64,000 nucleotides of DNA from Aequorivita xiaoshiensis (GTDB taxonomy: Bacteria > Bacteroidota > Bacteroidia > Flavobacteriales > Flavobacteriaceae). Below are positions 63,737 through 64,000 of the stretch, piece by piece. The notes beneath the pieces are model-generated. The model ran no database searches. It saw only the letters and a list, made by a program, of their open reading frames with translations, and was not told the origin of the DNA. Within the stretch, counting starts at the first letter, position 1. Every line of letters begins with the position of its first letter. The translations under genes and the position numbers were made by a program. The stretch spans positions 22,143-86,142 of the forward strand of contig NZ_JAIRBB010000012.1 of the NCBI RefSeq assembly GCF_022008395.1, written 5' to 3'.

Positions 63737-64000
63737 ATAAACTTCTCGCCTAAATGATATTTGTCCAAACAAAAAAAATCCCGACATTATATCGAGATTT
63801 CTTTTATAATTTGTGACTTGGCTGGGGCTTCCTTCGACTCCACTCGGGATAAACTTCTCGCCTAAATGATATTTGTCTAACCAAAAAAATCCCGACTTTA
63901 TATCGAGATTTTTTTTTCAATTTGTGACTTGGCTGGGGCTTCCCTCGACTCCGCTCGGGATAAACTTCTCGCCTAAATGATATTTGTCTAAACAAAAAAA
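63737..64000. repeat. 111-112 bp tandem repeat running off the right edge
   Basis: The segment starting 'ATAAACTTCTCGCCTAAATG' occurs at 63737, 63849 and 63960, so the period is 112 and 111 bp. Each unit also has 'AATCCCGA...TCGAGATT' with a T-run (terminator-like hairpin) and a GC-rich 'CTTCGACTCC' element typical of flavobacterial intergenic repeats. The array continues beyond the window. The 245 bp between the EEP gene and the array hold no recognised feature. Confidence 0.85.

Noticed and set aside
63804..63995. Minus-strand frame of 63 codons with 'EVYPERSR'-like text
   Set aside because: It is a translation of the 111-112 bp tandem repeat; such peptides are known artefacts of this GC-rich intergenic element in flavobacteria.
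63737..64000. CRISPR array
   Set aside because: The repeated unit is the whole 111-112 bp with almost no unique spacer, and no cas genes are present.

Overview
The window looks like a chromosome segment of a low-GC member of the Bacteroidota, most probably a flavobacterium. Four proteins end in the type IX secretion (T9SS) sorting domain with the 'YPNP' start. Several -7 promoter boxes of the form TAnnTTTG are visible. There are S46 and M3 peptidases, a DUF4846 lipoprotein, TPR/LuxR-like regulators and a thiC-thiH thiamine operon of bacteroidete type. No rRNA, tRNA, CRISPR array, integrase or transposase was seen.

Left part (1-31.9 kb), mostly core functions. It starts with the 3' end of a secreted HYR-domain protein. 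An M3 peptidase lipoprotein and a convergent S46 dipeptidyl-peptidase follow. A cobalamin riboswitch then leads a two-gene operon of T9SS-exported proteins (a BtuG-like beta-propeller and a partner). Next come a membrane-anchored glutamate-synthase-domain protein, a histidine kinase with two receiver proteins, a GT2 glycosyltransferase, small lipoproteins and a cytosine deaminase of the fungal FCY1 type. An eight-gene thiamine operon (thiS, thiC, tenI-like, thiD, thiE, thiG, thiH, thiF-rhodanese, transcribed leftwards) lies behind a TPP riboswitch. A T9SS GEVED/Fn3 protein, a TPR-HTH regulator, a DUF4846/CHAP/membrane-protein group and a YqiA-type esterase complete this part.

Middle and right part (about 32-61 kb), accessory and rich in predicted defence genes. 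It begins with a LytS/LytTR two-component pair, a small Asn/Ser/Lys-rich ORF and a prokaryotic viperin (radical SAM, antiviral nucleotide synthase). This segment lies between two direct copies of a 140-170 bp intergenic repeat (32.1 and 36.1 kb). A leftward PLD-family/metallophosphoesterase pair follows. A HEPN-domain gene and then a tightly packed seven-gene operon (39.7-59.5 kb) run rightwards. The operon encodes a 1726-aa DEAH helicase with a DUF1998-like region and a C-terminal nuclease-like tail, a SNF2/RapA-type helicase, a 1334-aa adenine methyltransferase, McrB, McrC, a 1216-aa RecQ-like helicase and a C-tail-anchored coiled-coil protein. The first three resemble DISARM components (DrmA/B, DrmD, DrmMI), here joined to a modification-dependent McrBC nuclease and a RecQ-type motor. 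The HEPN gene and the operon are preceded by nearly identical promoter modules with two CTTAAAA boxes 11 bp apart and leaders of about 160 nt, which suggests co-regulation as one composite defence locus. I consider this locus the main candidate for an undescribed system.

Right end (61.2-64 kb): a degenerate ACGTCCT short repeat, a DJ-1/PfpI protein, a membrane-anchored endonuclease/exonuclease/phosphatase-family protein, and a 111-112 bp tandem repeat that runs off the window. All assignments come from reading motifs by eye; no database or structure search was possible.
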